Below, piece by piece: positions 51,144-61,254 of a DNA stretch of 64,000 bases. Location of the stretch: assembly GCA_021496505.1 (NCBI GenBank), contig CP053031.1, positions 2,906,001-2,970,000 on the forward strand. The letters are read 5' to 3'. Source of the stretch: Thermoleophilia bacterium SCSIO 60948 (GTDB lineage Bacteria > Actinomycetota > Thermoleophilia > Solirubrobacterales > 70-9). A model generated the notes under the pieces. The model had not been told where the DNA came from. It worked only from the letters and a program-made list of their open reading frames with translations, and did no database searches. Made by a program: the position numbers and the translations under genes. Position 1 is the first letter of the stretch. The number at the start of each line of letters is the position of its first letter.

Positions 51144-51719
51144 TCAGCCCGGCTTCGCGAAGACCTGGACGTAGTAGGCGCCCCAGGGCCCGCCGGTGGC
51201 GTAGCCGCCACCGATCTGCGTGTAGTTGCGGCTGAGGATGTTCGCCTTGTGGCCTGAGCTGGCCATCCAGCCCTCGCACGCCGCGGCCGGGTCCGGGTAG
51301 CCGGCGGCGATGTTCTCGCCGATCCACGAGAGCCGCAGCTTCGGCGCGACCGCCTTCACGCGGTCGCCCGGCCCGTCGCCGTTCGGGCTCGTGTGGTCGA
51401 AGTAGCCGCGCTCGGACATGTCGCGCGCGTGCCGGCGCGCCGCCTTGGCGAGCGCGCTCGAACCTTCGAGCCTCGGTAGCCCTGCCTCGCGCCGGGCGTC
51501 GTTCGCACAGCGGCGGATCTGCCGCTCGGCGCGCTGGAGACCCCGCCCGGCCGTCTGGGCCGGACTCGACGCCGGACTCGAAGTCGCGCTCGCTGCCGCG
51601 GCCGTCGCCTTCAGCCCCGCCGGCGCGTCGACGGAGGCGACCGCCGACGGCGCGAGGGCGCATCCCAAGCCGAGGCTCGCGGCGATCCATGCCGCCCGGA
51701 TCCTGAACTTCCTGCTCAT
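51144..51719 (-). CDS. secreted CAP/SCP-domain protein
   Basis: A 191-residue protein with a signal peptide (basic start, hydrophobic 9-25, cleavage near SAVASVDA), an Ala/Ser/Thr/Pro linker to about 65, and a bacterial CAP domain: RRHARDMSERGYFDHTSPNGDGPGDRVKA, SWIGENIAAGYPDPAAACEGWMASSGHKANILSRNYTQIGGGYA. The two His and the GENIA Glu of the CAP cavity are present. The YkwD-like subgroup to which it belongs is widespread, and its function is not settled. The ATG at 51719 has a GGGGGGTGAG stretch upstream and is preferred over an ATG 12 codons earlier. Confidence 0.88.
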   Translation of the reverse strand: MSRKFRIRAAWIAASLGLGCALAPSAVASVDAPAGLKATAAAASATSSPASSPAQTAGRGLQRAERQIRRCANDARREAGLPRLEGSSALAKAARRHARDMSERGYFDHTSPNGDGPGDRVKAVAPKLRLSWIGENIAAGYPDPAAACEGWMASSGHKANILSRNYTQIGGGYATGGPWGAYYVQVFAKPG

Positions 51720-51808
51720 CTCACCCCCCTGCGCCGCCGTCGGTCTCCGCCGCATCGATCGCCCGCGACGGCGGGTCGCTGGAGCCGGGGGTCAGGAACC
51801 TGGACGGA

Positions 51809-53008
51809 TCACCGGTTCGCGGGCGCCGCGGAGCCGCGCGAGCGCCCGAAGACGAGCGAAGCGGCGGCCGCCCCGGACAGCAGCGCGACGAACCCGCAGA
51901 AGACCGTGCCGGCCTCGACGAGATCGGTCGCCTGCGCGAGCACGCCGATGCCGACGACGGGGATCGACAGCGCGACGTAGGCGACTACGAAGAGGCTCGA
52001 GGTGACCGCGGCGCGCTGCTCCTCCGGCGCCGCGCTGGCCACCATGCCGAGGCTCGCCGCAAACCCGAGCCCCTGGCCGAACCCGCAGACGAGAGCCGCG
52101 AGGACGACGAGCGCGAGGATCTCGGCCAGGAGCGCAGTCGACAGAACGGCGACGCCGGCGATCAGCACGATGCACCCGCCCGCCAGCGCGAACGCGTCGG
52201 GGATCGCGCGACGCGTGAGCTGCCCGGCGATCGAGCCGCTGAAGGCGAGCAGGACGACTCCCCCGATCGCCGCACCGTTGCTCACGCCGAGCACCTGGCC
52301 GAGGAACGCGGGCGAGATCGCGGTGAAGAGTCCGAGCACCGCGAACCCGGCGAAGCTCGCCGTCGCGGCGCGGACGAAGGTGGCCCGGACGCCGGCCGGA
52401 ACCTCGAGCGCCTGGGGCCGGATCGAGAAGCGACCGCCGGCCTCCCCCGGCTCGCGCACCGACCAGACGCCGAGCGCCGAGACCGCGAGCAGCACGATGT
52501 GGATCAGGAAGACGAGCCGCAGCGGATCGGGCAGCAGCTCCGAGACGATCCCGGCGAGCGGAGGTCCGAGTCCCAGGCCGCCCATGTTGACGACGGTCGC
52601 TACGAGCGAGGCGCGGCCCTGGTCGCCGTTCGGTGCAAGGTCGAGCAGCGCGGCCGTCGCGGTGCCGGTGAACAGGCCGGCCGACAGACCCGAGAGGAAG
52701 CGGCCGGCGAGGATCGGCGCGAGGCCCTCGGCGAGCAGGAAGCACACGGCGCTCAACGCTCCGAACGCGAGGCCCGCGAGCAGGACGGGCTTGCGCCCGA
52801 TCCGATCGGAGAGGTTGCCGAACAGGACGAGTCCTGCGATCACGCCGACGCCGTAGGTCGCGAAGATCACGGTGACCGTCAGGCCGGAGAACCCGAACTC
52901 CGCCTCGTAGAGCGGGTAGAGCGGAGTCGGCAGCGTCGTCCCCGCCATCGCGACGAGGAACGCGAACGCGACGAGGACGAAATCCCGGACGGAGGCGCTC
53001 CGCTTCAC
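51809..53008 (-). CDS. MFS transporter, probable drug/metabolite efflux
   Basis: A 399-residue transporter with 12 hydrophobic helices. The helix 1 to 2 region MAGTTLPTPLYPLYEAEFGFSGLTVTVIFATYGVGVIAGLV and the loop GNLSDRIGRKPVLLAG fit the YcaD/AraJ-like or DHA1 groups of efflux permeases. The substrate is unknown. The GTG at 53008 precedes the first helix by about ten residues and follows a GAGGGG stretch. The open frame extends 86 codons further but without transporter-like sequence and into the divergent promoter. It is divergent from the cupin gene, with a 145-base gap between them. Confidence 0.87.
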   Translation of the reverse strand: MKRSASVRDFVLVAFAFLVAMAGTTLPTPLYPLYEAEFGFSGLTVTVIFATYGVGVIAGLVLFGNLSDRIGRKPVLLAGLAFGALSAVCFLLAEGLAPILAGRFLSGLSAGLFTGTATAALLDLAPNGDQGRASLVATVVNMGGLGLGPPLAGIVSELLPDPLRLVFLIHIVLLAVSALGVWSVREPGEAGGRFSIRPQALEVPAGVRATFVRAATASFAGFAVLGLFTAISPAFLGQVLGVSNGAAIGGVVLLAFSGSIAGQLTRRAIPDAFALAGGCIVLIAGVAVLSTALLAEILALVVLAALVCGFGQGLGFAASLGMVASAAPEEQRAAVTSSLFVVAYVALSIPVVGIGVLAQATDLVEAGTVFCGFVALLSGAAAASLVFGRSRGSAAPANR

Positions 53009-53153
53009 CCCCTCATCCTGCCCACGACGCACCACCGGCCAACCGAATTGCGAGGACGTCGCTCGGCGCTTAGGTTGCGGCCGGGATGACGAGGCTGGCG
53101 CCAGTCGGATCGCGAAAACGTGGCCGCGCTTGCGGTCGGGCCAAGACCGCAGC

Positions 53154-53510
53154 ATGAGCTCGGAGCCAGGGCCTCGAGTGGTCAGACCCGGCGAGGGGTC
53201 GCGGATCGGCAACGTCGAGTTCCTCGCTCGCAGCGCCGACACGCCCCGCTTCAACCTCGCGATCATCGAGATCGCCGCCGGGCGCGAGCTCGAACAGCAC
53301 GTGCACGACCGCGAGGACGACTCGTTCTACATCCTCGAGGGCGAGCTGGTCTTCGGCTTCGGCGACGAGGAGGTCGTGGCAGGCCCGGGGACCTTCGTAC
53401 TCGTCCCGCCCGGCGTGTCGCACGGATTCCGAAACGACGGCGACACCCCCGTCCGGATGCTCAACGTCCACGCCCCCGCCGGCTTCGACGAACGGATCGG
53501 GCTCGACTGA
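53154..53510 (+). CDS. cupin-domain protein
   Basis: A 118-residue single-domain cupin. Motif 1 reads EQHVHDREDDSFYILEGEL at about 48-66 with metal-binding His49, His51 and Glu54-type acidic residues. Motif 2 is PGTFVLVPPGVSHGFRND with the third His. Small cupins of this kind bind a metal and act as isomerases, dioxygenases or sugar/metabolite-binding proteins. The role here is unknown. ATG at 53154 is used; eight more in-frame codons upstream are possible. It is divergent from the MFS transporter gene. Confidence 0.83.
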   Translation: MSSEPGPRVVRPGEGSRIGNVEFLARSADTPRFNLAIIEIAAGRELEQHVHDREDDSFYILEGELVFGFGDEEVVAGPGTFVLVPPGVSHGFRNDGDTPVRMLNVHAPAGFDERIGLD

Positions 53511-53564
53511 CCGGACCGGTCCGCGACTGAAGCTCGGGCGGGCGCGGGTCGATACGGGACGCGG

Positions 53565-53861
53565 ATGGTTCTCCGCTACCGCACGGAACTCGTGTTGCTC
53601 GGCGTCGTCGCCGGGTCGGCGATCGCCTGGCTATCACCGGACGACCGGCTCGAGATCTTCCTCGGCATCTGCCTGTTCGCGCTACTCGTCTGGGTCACCC
53701 CGTCACGGCGTGACCTAGAGCCGCGACGGTCCGAGGGCGGCTGGTACAGCACCTATTTCCAGTCCCGCCTCACCCCGACCTGGGTCCGGGCCCTCGTCAT
53801 CGGCCTCGAAGTCGCACTCGTCCTCGCCCTCATCACCCTCTGGGCCATCCTCGTCCTCTGA
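53565..53861 (+). CDS. small membrane protein of unknown function
   Basis: A 98-residue protein with three hydrophobic segments, at about 8-23, 28-44 and 77-97, the first two forming a hairpin. The linker between the second and third (SRRDLEPRRSEGGWYSTYFQSRLTPTW) is positively charged and probably cytoplasmic. I do not recognise a family. GATACG lies near the ATG with no ribosome-binding site. It follows the cupin gene by 54 bases on the same strand and could be co-transcribed. Confidence 0.6.
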   Translation: MVLRYRTELVLLGVVAGSAIAWLSPDDRLEIFLGICLFALLVWVTPSRRDLEPRRSEGGWYSTYFQSRLTPTWVRALVIGLEVALVLALITLWAILVL

Positions 53862-53928
53862 CCAGAGGCCGGAGCACGTCAGCCGAACGGGGCCGAAAAG
53901 CAAGTCAGGCGGGGGAAGCAGGCGAGGA

Positions 53929-53945
53929 CGTGTGCTCCGCACACG
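53929..53945. terminator. stem-loop in convergent gap
   Basis: CGTGTG/CACACG, six-base perfect arms with a five-base loop, between the converging small membrane protein and aldehyde dehydrogenase genes. There is no T-tract, so this is a weak terminator candidate. Confidence 0.3.
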
Positions 53946-54000
53946 ACGAGCCGATGACCCCGGCCGGCGCCGCTTTGCAGGCCCCGCCGCCCGCGGACGA

Positions 54001-55446
54001 CTAATCCAAAGAGATCATCACGTGCTTGACGACGGTGTAGTCCTCGAGCGAGTACATCGACATGTCCTTGCCGTAGCCGGACTCCTTGAAGCCGCCGTGA
54101 GGCATCTCGTTGGCCATCGTGATGTGGTCGTTGACCCAGACGGCGCCGAAGCGAAGCGCGCGTGAGACCCGCATGACGCGGCCGACGTCGCGGGTCCAGA
54201 CCGAGGACGCGAGGCCATATCGCGTCGCGTTGGCCCACTCGATCGCCTGCTCCTCGTCGGAGAAGCGCTGCACCGTCATGACCGGGCCGAAGATCTCGTC
54301 GCGGATCATCTCGTCGCCCTGCTCGAGGCCGGCCACGACGGTCGGCTCGTAGAACGACCCCGGCAGGTCGGGGACGCGGCCGCCGGTGACGACCTCGGCG
54401 TGGTCGGGCCGGCGCTCGACGAAGCCGGCGACGCGGTCGCGCTGGGTCTCGGAGACGACCGGCCCGAGGTTGACATCGGGGTCGCTCATGTCGGTCGAGA
54501 AGCGGTAGCTCGCCGCCTGCTCGGCGAGCCCGGTGACGACCTCGTCGTAGACCTTCTCCGAGGCGAGGATCCGCGTCGCCGCGGTGCAGTCCTGGCCGGT
54601 GTTGTAGAGCCCGCAGGCGGCGATCGTTTCCATCGCCCTGTCCATGTCGGCGTCGGGGAAGACGAGCACCGGCGCCTTGCCGCCGAGCTCGAGGTGGACG
54701 CGCTTGAGCGAGTCCGAGGCCTCGCGGGCGATCCACTTGCCGGTCCGCGGCGAGCCGGTCAGCGAGACCATGTCGACCTCGGGGTGGGTGACGAGCGACG
54801 AGCCCGCGGGGTCGCCGTGGCCGCCGACGACGTTCAGCACGCCCTTCGGCAGGATCTCACCGGCGATCTGCGCGAGGCGGATCGTCGAGACCGGGGTCAC
54901 CTCGGCCGGCTTGATGACCGTCGTGCAGCCCGCCGCGAGGGCCGGGCCGATCTTCCAGATCGCCATCATCAGCGGGTAGTTCCACGGCGTGATCTGACCG
55001 ACGACGCCGGCCGCCTCACGGCGTACGTATGAGGTCCGGCCCTCGATGTACTCGGCGGCCGCCTTGCCCTCCATGTTGCGCGCCGCGCCGGCGAAGAAGC
55101 GCAGGCAGTCGATCGCGCCCGGGATCTCGTCGTCGAGGAACACCTGGCGCGGCTTGCCCGCATCGGCCGACTCGAGGTCGGTCAGCTCCTCGCCGTGCTC
55201 GCCGATCGCCTCCGCGAGCTCGAGCAACATGTTCGAGCGCTCGGCCGGGGTCAGCCTCGAGAAGCCGTCGAACGCGGCCCGCGCCGCGCGCACCGCCTCG
55301 TCGACGTCAGCCTCGGTCGAGAGCGGCGCCTCGGCGAAGACCTCGCCGGTCGCCGGGTTGATCACCTCCTCCGACCCACCGTCGACCGGATCGACGTACT
55401 CGCCGTTGATGTAGTTGCGGAGCTTCGTCCGCTGCGCCGTCGCCAC
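54001..55446 (-). CDS. aldehyde dehydrogenase, gamma-aminobutyraldehyde dehydrogenase-like
   Basis: A 481-residue NAD(P)-dependent aldehyde dehydrogenase. The catalytic Cys287 is in [11 protein letters not shown], the wording typical of aminobutyraldehyde/betaine-aldehyde dehydrogenases, and the general base Glu253 is in LELGGKAP. The Asn of [11 protein letters not shown] and the EIFGPVM block are also present. In a putrescine pathway it would oxidise 4-aminobutanal to GABA. Betaine aldehyde is the main alternative substrate. The GTG start is used, with a GGAGG-like sequence upstream. It is the last gene of the aminotransferase-pucR-ald-aldehyde dehydrogenase run, 27 bases after ald. Confidence 0.9.
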   Translation of the reverse strand: MATAQRTKLRNYINGEYVDPVDGGSEEVINPATGEVFAEAPLSTEADVDEAVRAARAAFDGFSRLTPAERSNMLLELAEAIGEHGEELTDLESADAGKPRQVFLDDEIPGAIDCLRFFAGAARNMEGKAAAEYIEGRTSYVRREAAGVVGQITPWNYPLMMAIWKIGPALAAGCTTVIKPAEVTPVSTIRLAQIAGEILPKGVLNVVGGHGDPAGSSLVTHPEVDMVSLTGSPRTGKWIAREASDSLKRVHLELGGKAPVLVFPDADMDRAMETIAACGLYNTGQDCTAATRILASEKVYDEVVTGLAEQAASYRFSTDMSDPDVNLGPVVSETQRDRVAGFVERRPDHAEVVTGGRVPDLPGSFYEPTVVAGLEQGDEMIRDEIFGPVMTVQRFSDEEQAIEWANATRYGLASSVWTRDVGRVMRVSRALRFGAVWVNDHITMANEMPHGGFKESGYGKDMSMYSLEDYTVVKHVMISLD

Positions 55447-55473
55447 CGCTCTTCCCTCCCGCGCCCGTCCGCT

Positions 55474-56658
55474 TCAGTGCGAGCCGTGGACTGCGCCGGC
55501 CGCCTCGGTGCCACCGCTCGGAGAGGCACCGTTGCCACCGCTGAACCCGAGCGCCTCCTCGGGCGAGACGTAGTCCATCCCGACGCCCTCGGCGACCGCC
55601 TCGTGCGTGACCTTGCCGTTGGCGACGTTGATCCCGAGCCGCAGCCCCGGGTCGCGCCGCGCCGCCTCCTCGAGCCCGTTGTTGGCGAGCGAGAGGACGT
55701 AGGGCAGCGTCGCGTTCGTCAGCGCATAGGTCGAGGTGATCGGCACCGCGCCGGGCATGTTCGCGACGCAGTAGTGGATGATCCCGTCGACCGTGTAGGT
55801 CGGGTCGCCGTGGGTCGTCGGCTTCGAGGTCTCGAAGCAGCCGCCCTGGTCGATCGCGACGTCGACGAGCACCGCGCTCGGCTTCATCAGCGAGAGCTGT
55901 TCGCGGCTGATCACGTGCGGCGCGCGTGCCCCCTTGACGAGGACGCCGCCGATGATCATGTCCATGTCGGGCAGTCGCTCCTCGATCGACAGCGTCGAGG
56001 AGAAGACCGTCGAGGCGCGCCCGGCGAAGGCCACGTCGAGCTCGCGCAGACGGTCGATGTTCTTGTCGAAGACGAAGACGTCCGCGGCCATCCCGATCGC
56101 GACGATCGCCGCGTTGTAGCCCACTGCGCCACCGCCGATCACCATCACGTTCGCCGCCGCGACGCCCGGCACCCCGCCGAGCAGGACGCCGCGCCCGCCC
56201 ATCGGCTTCTCGAGCATGAACGCGCCGGCCTGGGTCGCGATCTTGCCCGCGATCTCCGACATCGGGGCGAGCAGCGGCAGCTGGCCGCGACGATCCTCGA
56301 CGGTCTCGTAGGCGACGCACGTCGCGCCGGAATCGCACAGGCCCTTGGTCAGATCGGGCGCCGGCGCGAGGTGGAGGTAGGTGAAGAGCAGCGTCTCGGG
56401 GCGCAGCCTCGCGACCTCCTCAGCCTGCGGCTCCTTGACCTTCAGCACCATGTCGGCCTCGCCGAAGACGGCGTCGGCGTCCGGCACGATCCGCGCGCCC
56501 TGCGCCTCGTAGTCGGAGTCCGAGATCGCACTGCCCTCTCCGGCGCCGGCCTGGATCAGGACCTCGTGGTCGGATTCGGTCAGCTCGCGGACGCCGATCG
56601 GCGTCAGCGCCACGCGGTACTCGTCCGACTTGATCTCCGTCGGCACTCCGACCTTCAT
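55474..56658 (-). CDS. ald: alanine dehydrogenase
   Basis: A 394-residue NAD-dependent enzyme that interconverts L-alanine with pyruvate and ammonia. It has the conserved N-terminus [20 protein letters not shown], substrate residues in VLKVKEPQ and TYLHLA, the catalytic His in YLHLAPA, the nucleotide-binding [14 protein letters not shown], and the [18 protein letters not shown] signature. About 20 extra Gly/Ser residues form the tail. GGGAGG precedes the ATG. Inside this operon it would regenerate pyruvate from the alanine made by a pyruvate-dependent transaminase, releasing ammonium (inference from context). Confidence 0.95.
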   Translation of the reverse strand: MKVGVPTEIKSDEYRVALTPIGVRELTESDHEVLIQAGAGEGSAISDSDYEAQGARIVPDADAVFGEADMVLKVKEPQAEEVARLRPETLLFTYLHLAPAPDLTKGLCDSGATCVAYETVEDRRGQLPLLAPMSEIAGKIATQAGAFMLEKPMGGRGVLLGGVPGVAAANVMVIGGGAVGYNAAIVAIGMAADVFVFDKNIDRLRELDVAFAGRASTVFSSTLSIEERLPDMDMIIGGVLVKGARAPHVISREQLSLMKPSAVLVDVAIDQGGCFETSKPTTHGDPTYTVDGIIHYCVANMPGAVPITSTYALTNATLPYVLSLANNGLEEAARRDPGLRLGINVANGKVTHEAVAEGVGMDYVSPEEALGFSGGNGASPSGGTEAAGAVHGSH

Positions 56659-56742
56659 CTCAGCCTCCCGGCGCCTCGCGCCATCAGTTCACCCGTCAGT
56701 TCCAAAATCCGTCCCAGCCCCACATCCGATCAGTGCCCGCGC

Positions 56743-58308
56743 TCAGCGCACGAGCTCGCGCGCCCGAAGGGCGAGCCACAGCTCGATCCTGTCGGTCGCG
56801 CGACCGAGGTCGCGATCGGTCAGCTCCTCGATCTTGCGGATCCGGTAGCGAAGCGTGTGACGGTGGCAGTAGAGGCTGCGCGCCGCGCGCTCCCAGTTGC
56901 CGTTGTTCTCGATGAACGCCTCGAGCGAGCGCAGCAGCTCGCCGCCGTACTCGCCCTCCGTGCGCTCGATCGGATCGAGCAGGCCGTCCGAGTAGAGCCG
57001 CAAGGCCTCGTCGTCCTGGAGCGCCAGCAGGAGCGTGAACGCGCCGAGGTCGCGGTGCGAGGCGACCTCCGGCGCGTCGCCGTTGGCAAACGACGTCGCC
57101 TCGAGCGCGCAGCGCGCTTCGTGGAAGGCGCGGCGCAGCGACCCGACGTCGGCCGGCCGCGACGCTGCGGCCCTGACCTCGCGGCCGAGCGCCGCCTGGA
57201 GCTTGCGGCGCGCGGCCGTGACGGTCTCGATCGGCTCATGGGCGGCGTCGATCAGCGCGCAGAGGAACTCGTCGCTGCCGCCGACTTCGCTCGTCGCGAC
57301 GAGCGCCGCCACGCCCTCGGCCGCGAACGCCTTCTCGAGCGCCGGCTCGGCGGCGGAGGGATTCTCGGTCGCGAACAGGGCGACCGACGCGCGCCCCCCG
57401 ATGCCGAACGGCCGCAGCCGCCCGAGAGCCTCGGCGCCGTCGAGGCGCTCGGCGAGCGCGTCGGCGAGCAGATCGCCCGCGAGCCGGCGCTCGGTCTCGC
57501 GAACGACGCGCTCGCGCATCAGCTCGAGCCCGATCACGAGCGCGGCCTGGCGCGCGGTCATGAGCTCGAACTCGCCCAGCCCGTCCATGTCGGAGACGAC
57601 CGTCAGCCAGCCGATCGGGCCCGCACCCCTGCCGGGAACCGGCACCGCCAGCGCCCGTCCCTCGAGCCCGTCGAGCGCCGGGTCGAAGCTCGCCGCGCCA
57701 CCAGGTCGCCCCGCGGCGTTCCCGAGGGCTTCGCCGAGCGCCTGCAGCGTCGCCGCCTCGGGCGGGCGGGCACCGTTGCGGCGCAACCGCTCGGCGCCAC
57801 TCGCATCGCAGACGACAGCGGTGCCGCCGACCGCGAGCGCGATCTCCCCGACGACCGCCTCGAGCCCGCGACCCTCGATCACGAGTCGCTCGAGCCGGGC
57901 GTTGACGCTCGACGCGCGCTCGAGCGCCTCGTGCTGCTCGTTGACGATCCGCGCGAACGCCTTCTCGGTGATCTCGATGAACGGCTTCTCGTACGGCACC
58001 TCGAACACGGGCAGGCCACGTTCGGAGGCCTCCGAGAGGATCGCCTCAGGAACGCTCGGATGGACGATCTCGGTCGCGAAACCGAGGCCGGACGCGCCGT
58101 GCTCGTCGAGCCGCGCGACGAACGCGCGCTGCGCCGCGGGATCGGTCAGCGAGATGCCGGTCGTCAGCAGCAGCTCTCCGCCCGACAGGAAGCGCGTCGG
58201 GTCCTCGAGCTCTGAGGCGTGCACCCAGCGGATCGCCCTACCGGCACCCGCCTCGCCCGCGACGAGCTCGAGGCCGCAATCGGCGACGAGGCTCTCGACG
58301 CTCAACAT
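56743..58308 (-). CDS. PucR-family transcriptional regulator
   Basis: A 521-residue regulator with an N-terminal PucR purine-catabolism-type domain (about 1-120: WVHASELEDPTRFLSGGELLLTTG), a central GGDEF-like CdaR domain, and a C-terminal helix-turn-helix at about 455-515 (LEAFIENNGNWERAARSLYCHRHTLRYRIRKIEELTDRDL). The family responds to small metabolites and usually activates neighbouring catabolic genes. GGGAGG lies nine bases before the ATG. It sits between the aminotransferase and ald genes on the same strand, making it the probable controller of both this operon and the divergent Pot transporter. The palindromes at 59878-59906 are candidate sites. Confidence 0.92.
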   Translation of the reverse strand: MLSVESLVADCGLELVAGEAGAGRAIRWVHASELEDPTRFLSGGELLLTTGISLTDPAAQRAFVARLDEHGASGLGFATEIVHPSVPEAILSEASERGLPVFEVPYEKPFIEITEKAFARIVNEQHEALERASSVNARLERLVIEGRGLEAVVGEIALAVGGTAVVCDASGAERLRRNGARPPEAATLQALGEALGNAAGRPGGAASFDPALDGLEGRALAVPVPGRGAGPIGWLTVVSDMDGLGEFELMTARQAALVIGLELMRERVVRETERRLAGDLLADALAERLDGAEALGRLRPFGIGGRASVALFATENPSAAEPALEKAFAAEGVAALVATSEVGGSDEFLCALIDAAHEPIETVTAARRKLQAALGREVRAAASRPADVGSLRRAFHEARCALEATSFANGDAPEVASHRDLGAFTLLLALQDDEALRLYSDGLLDPIERTEGEYGGELLRSLEAFIENNGNWERAARSLYCHRHTLRYRIRKIEELTDRDLGRATDRIELWLALRARELVR

Positions 58309-58348
58309 CCCGCGCTACCTCCCGGCCTGCACCCGCGGCGCGCCCGCG

Positions 58349-59755
58349 CTAGCTCGAGCGCGCGTGGAGCCGGCGGGTCGCTTCCTCGAGCGTCGGTCGC
58401 AGGACGGCCTCCATCTCCTCGAACTGCTCCGTGTCGCAGATCAGGGTCGGCGCGAGCTGGATCACGGGGTCGCCGCGATCGTCGGCGCGGCAGATCAGGC
58501 CGCGGCGATAGAGCTCGCCGGAGAGGAACCCGCGCAGGAGCCACTCCGACTCCTCGTCGTTGAAGGTCTCCTTCGTGTCCTGGTCGCGGACGAGCTCGAT
58601 CGCCTGGAAGAAGCCGTCGCCGCGGACGTCGCCGACGATCGGGATGTCGCGCAGCGACTCGAGCATGCCGCGGAACTCGCCCTCCTTGGCGCGGACGTGA
58701 CCGCAGAGGTCCTCGCGCTCGTAGATGTCGATGTTCGCCATCGCCGCGGCGGCCGCCACCGGGTGCCCGGCGAACGTGAAGCCGTGCGCGAACATCGCGT
58801 GGCCCTCCATGAACGGCTCGGCGATCTTGTCGGAGACGATCATCGCCCCCATCGGCGCGTAGGCCGAGGTGATCGCCTTCGCCGACGTGATCACGTCCGG
58901 CTGGTAGCCGTAGCGCTCGCAACCGAAGTAGTGGCCGAGCCGGCCCCAGGCACAGATGACCTCGTCGGAGATCATCAGGACGTCGTGGCGGTCGCAGATC
59001 TCGCGGACGCGCTGGAAGTAGCCGTCCTGCGGCGGGATGCAGCCACCGGCGTTCTGCAGCGGCTCGAGGATCACCGCCGCGACCGTCTCCGGCCCCTCGA
59101 ACAGGATCCGCTCCTCGATCTGATCGGCGGCCCAGAGCGGATCGCGATCGGCCGGCCAGCGGTACTGGTTCGTGTTCGGGGCGTGAACGCCGCCGGGCGC
59201 GGTCGGCTCGAACGGGACCTTCAGCGAGGTGATCCCGGTCGCCGACAGGGCGCCGAGCGTGGTGCCGTGGTAGGCGATCTCACGCGCGATGACCTTGTGC
59301 TTCTGACCCTTGCCGTGAAGGCGGTGGTGGGCACGGGCCAGCTTGAGCGCGGACTCGACCGCCTCGCCGCCGCCGGAGGTGAAGAAGACGCGGTTGAGGT
59401 CGCCGGGAGCGAGGCCGGCGATCCGCTGCGCGAGCTCGATCGCGCGCGGGTGGGCGTAGCTCCAGTTCGTGACGAAGTCGAGCTCGCGCACCTGCGCGGC
59501 CATCGCGTCGCCGATCTCCGTGCGGCCATGGCCGGCGTTCGAGCAGAACAGCGCCGAGAGGCCGTCGAGGTAGCGGTTGCCGTGCTCGTCCCAGAGGTAG
59601 GCGCCCTCACCGCGGGTGATGATCGGGATCTCGTGATCGGCGTCGTAGGACCCCATCCGAGTGAAATGCAGCCACAGGTGCCGCCGCGCGACCTCCTGCA
59701 TGTCGGCTGCCGCCACCGCGCTCTCGCGGCCCGTCGCGACCTCGCCAATCGCCAT
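58349..59755 (-). CDS. class III aminotransferase, putrescine/omega-amine:pyruvate type (copy B)
   Basis: A 468-residue PLP enzyme. Class III blocks include GEGAYLWDEHGNRYLDGLSALFCSNAGHG, FFTSGGGEAVESALKLARAHH, YHGTTLGALSATG, VILEPLQNAGGCIPP, SDEVICAWGRLG and the cofactor Lys in DVITSAKAITSAYAPMGA. It is closest in pattern to polyamine- and taurine/beta-alanine:pyruvate aminotransferases. The second of two nearby ATGs (59755) is chosen because GGAGG lies eight bases upstream; the first ATG is only two bases from it. It heads the operon with pucR, ald and an aldehyde dehydrogenase and is divergent from a polyamine ABC transporter, so putrescine or spermidine transamination with pyruvate is the likely role (inference). 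Confidence 0.9.
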   Translation of the reverse strand: MAIGEVATGRESAVAAADMQEVARRHLWLHFTRMGSYDADHEIPIITRGEGAYLWDEHGNRYLDGLSALFCSNAGHGRTEIGDAMAAQVRELDFVTNWSYAHPRAIELAQRIAGLAPGDLNRVFFTSGGGEAVESALKLARAHHRLHGKGQKHKVIAREIAYHGTTLGALSATGITSLKVPFEPTAPGGVHAPNTNQYRWPADRDPLWAADQIEERILFEGPETVAAVILEPLQNAGGCIPPQDGYFQRVREICDRHDVLMISDEVICAWGRLGHYFGCERYGYQPDVITSAKAITSAYAPMGAMIVSDKIAEPFMEGHAMFAHGFTFAGHPVAAAAAMANIDIYEREDLCGHVRAKEGEFRGMLESLRDIPIVGDVRGDGFFQAIELVRDQDTKETFNDEESEWLLRGFLSGELYRRGLICRADDRGDPVIQLAPTLICDTEQFEEMEAVLRPTLEEATRRLHARSS

Positions 59756-59877
59756 CGCCATCTCCTCCTCGCAGGCGGCTCCTCTACACAACGGAGCAGC
59801 GCTATCGACCTTTCGTACAACGGTAGCTATGCCGACGCAGCGAGGCAACGGGATTTAGGTTCAACGTCCCGGCGTCC

Positions 59878-59906
59878 GGTTGTACACGGTGTCCAACCGC
59901 GGTTGG
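59878..59906. promoter_or_regulatory. overlapping palindromes in the divergent promoter, candidate PucR operator
   Basis: Three GGTTG-type half-sites occur in a row: GGTTG (59878), CAACC (59894) and GGTTG (59901). The first two make a 21-base inverted repeat with nine of ten pairs matched around ACAC/GTGT. The last two make the perfect 14-base palindrome CCAACCGCGGTTGG. The site lies in the 279-base gap between the aminotransferase and the Pot operon. Confidence 0.6.
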
Positions 59907-60034
59907 CCGTTTTGGGGTTTCCTGCACTTGCGGGTGCGCCTCCCTACCCATAGCCTTTCCGGCGTTCGGGTGGTGGAGTCGTTGGCCATCCGCGCCGAAC
60001 GCATGGAAGGTCGAGGGGAGAGGATCGGATAAGC

Positions 60035-61234
60035 GTGCACGACGCACCGCAGCACGGGGCCGTGGCGACGCCGGACGGCGAAGCCCTCCCCAGCGTCCGC
60101 CTGAGGGGCGTGACCAAGCGATTCGGCGGCTTCACCGCGGTCCGCGACATGGAGCTCGACATCCCGCAGGGTGAGTTCTTCACGATGCTCGGGCCGTCGG
60201 GCTGCGGCAAGACGACGACGCTGCGGATGATCGCGGGTTTCGAGCAGCCGAGCGAGGGGCGAGTCGAGATCGAGGGCTCCGACGTCGCCGGATTGCCCGC
60301 CCACAAGCGTCCGACCAACACCGTCTTCCAGAGCTACGCCCTGTTCCCGCACCTCACCGTCGGCGAGAACGTCGCCTTCGGGCTCAAGCGGACCGGGACG
60401 CCGAAGTCCGAGATTCGCGGCCGTGTCGAGGCCGAGCTCGAACGCGTCGGCCTGCCGCGCGAGATCGACCGCAAGCCCAACCAGCTCTCCGGCGGCCAGC
60501 AGCAGCGGGTCGCACTCGCGCGCGCCCTGGTCAACCTGCCGAAGGTGCTGCTGCTCGACGAGCCGCTCGGCGCGCTCGACCTCAAGCTGCGCAAGGGACT
60601 GCAGATCGAGCTCAAACGGATCCAGCGCGAGGTCGGGATCACGTTCGTCTACGTGACCCACGACCAGGAGGAGGCGCTGACGATGTCGGACCGGATCGCG
60701 GTCATGAACCGCGGCCGGGTCGAGCAGGTCGCGGGCCCGGAAGAGGTCTACGACCATCCGACGACGGCCTTCGTCGCCGGCTTCATCGGCGTTTCGAACC
60801 TGATGCCCGGAACCGTCACCGCGGCCGACTCGAATCGCACGACGGTGAGGCTCGGTAGCGGGGTCGAGCTCACCGCGGAGCAGGGCGGATTCGCCTCCGG
60901 CGAGGCCTGCCACGCAGTGGTCCGGCCGGAGAAGCTGATCGTCGATCGTCCCGAGGACCCGGCACCGGCCGGACCCAGCGTCGAGGGCACCGTCGAGAGC
61001 TCCGTCTATCTCGGAACCGCGACGCAGATCGTCGTCGGCCTCGCCGACGGCTCGCGCATGACCGTGCTCGTACCGAACGCCGACGAGTCCGAGCGTTCGC
61101 GGCTCCCCGGCGGCGGCGCACCCGTACGACTGTCTTGGACCCCCGAGCACATGCACCTCGTCCACGGAACCGACTCCGAGGCGACCACGGACGCAGACCC
61201 CAACGAGGACCACAGCGCGGCCACGGTCGCCTGA
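60035..61234 (+). CDS. potA: polyamine ABC transporter ATP-binding protein (system 2)
   Basis: A 399-residue ATPase with Walker [16 protein letters not shown], signature [19 protein letters not shown], Walker [13 protein letters not shown], switch [17 protein letters not shown], and a C-terminal TOBE-type domain with an extra acidic tail ([18 protein letters not shown]). It is the first gene of the rightward Pot operon, ahead of the binding protein, an order different from system 1. The GTG start lies after GGGGAGAGGAT. It is divergent from the aminotransferase operon. Confidence 0.92.
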   Translation: MHDAPQHGAVATPDGEALPSVRLRGVTKRFGGFTAVRDMELDIPQGEFFTMLGPSGCGKTTTLRMIAGFEQPSEGRVEIEGSDVAGLPAHKRPTNTVFQSYALFPHLTVGENVAFGLKRTGTPKSEIRGRVEAELERVGLPREIDRKPNQLSGGQQQRVALARALVNLPKVLLLDEPLGALDLKLRKGLQIELKRIQREVGITFVYVTHDQEEALTMSDRIAVMNRGRVEQVAGPEEVYDHPTTAFVAGFIGVSNLMPGTVTAADSNRTTVRLGSGVELTAEQGGFASGEACHAVVRPEKLIVDRPEDPAPAGPSVEGTVESSVYLGTATQIVVGLADGSRMTVLVPNADESERSRLPGGGAPVRLSWTPEHMHLVHGTDSEATTDADPNEDHSAATVA

Positions 61235-61254
61235 GCCAAGGAGGAACCAGAGCG

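Noticed and set aside
53879-54736. Long antisense-frame ORFs over the aldehyde dehydrogenase and many other genes
   Set aside because: In DNA of this GC content, long open shadows are expected; all are Arg/Ala/Gly/Pro-rich and lack domains.
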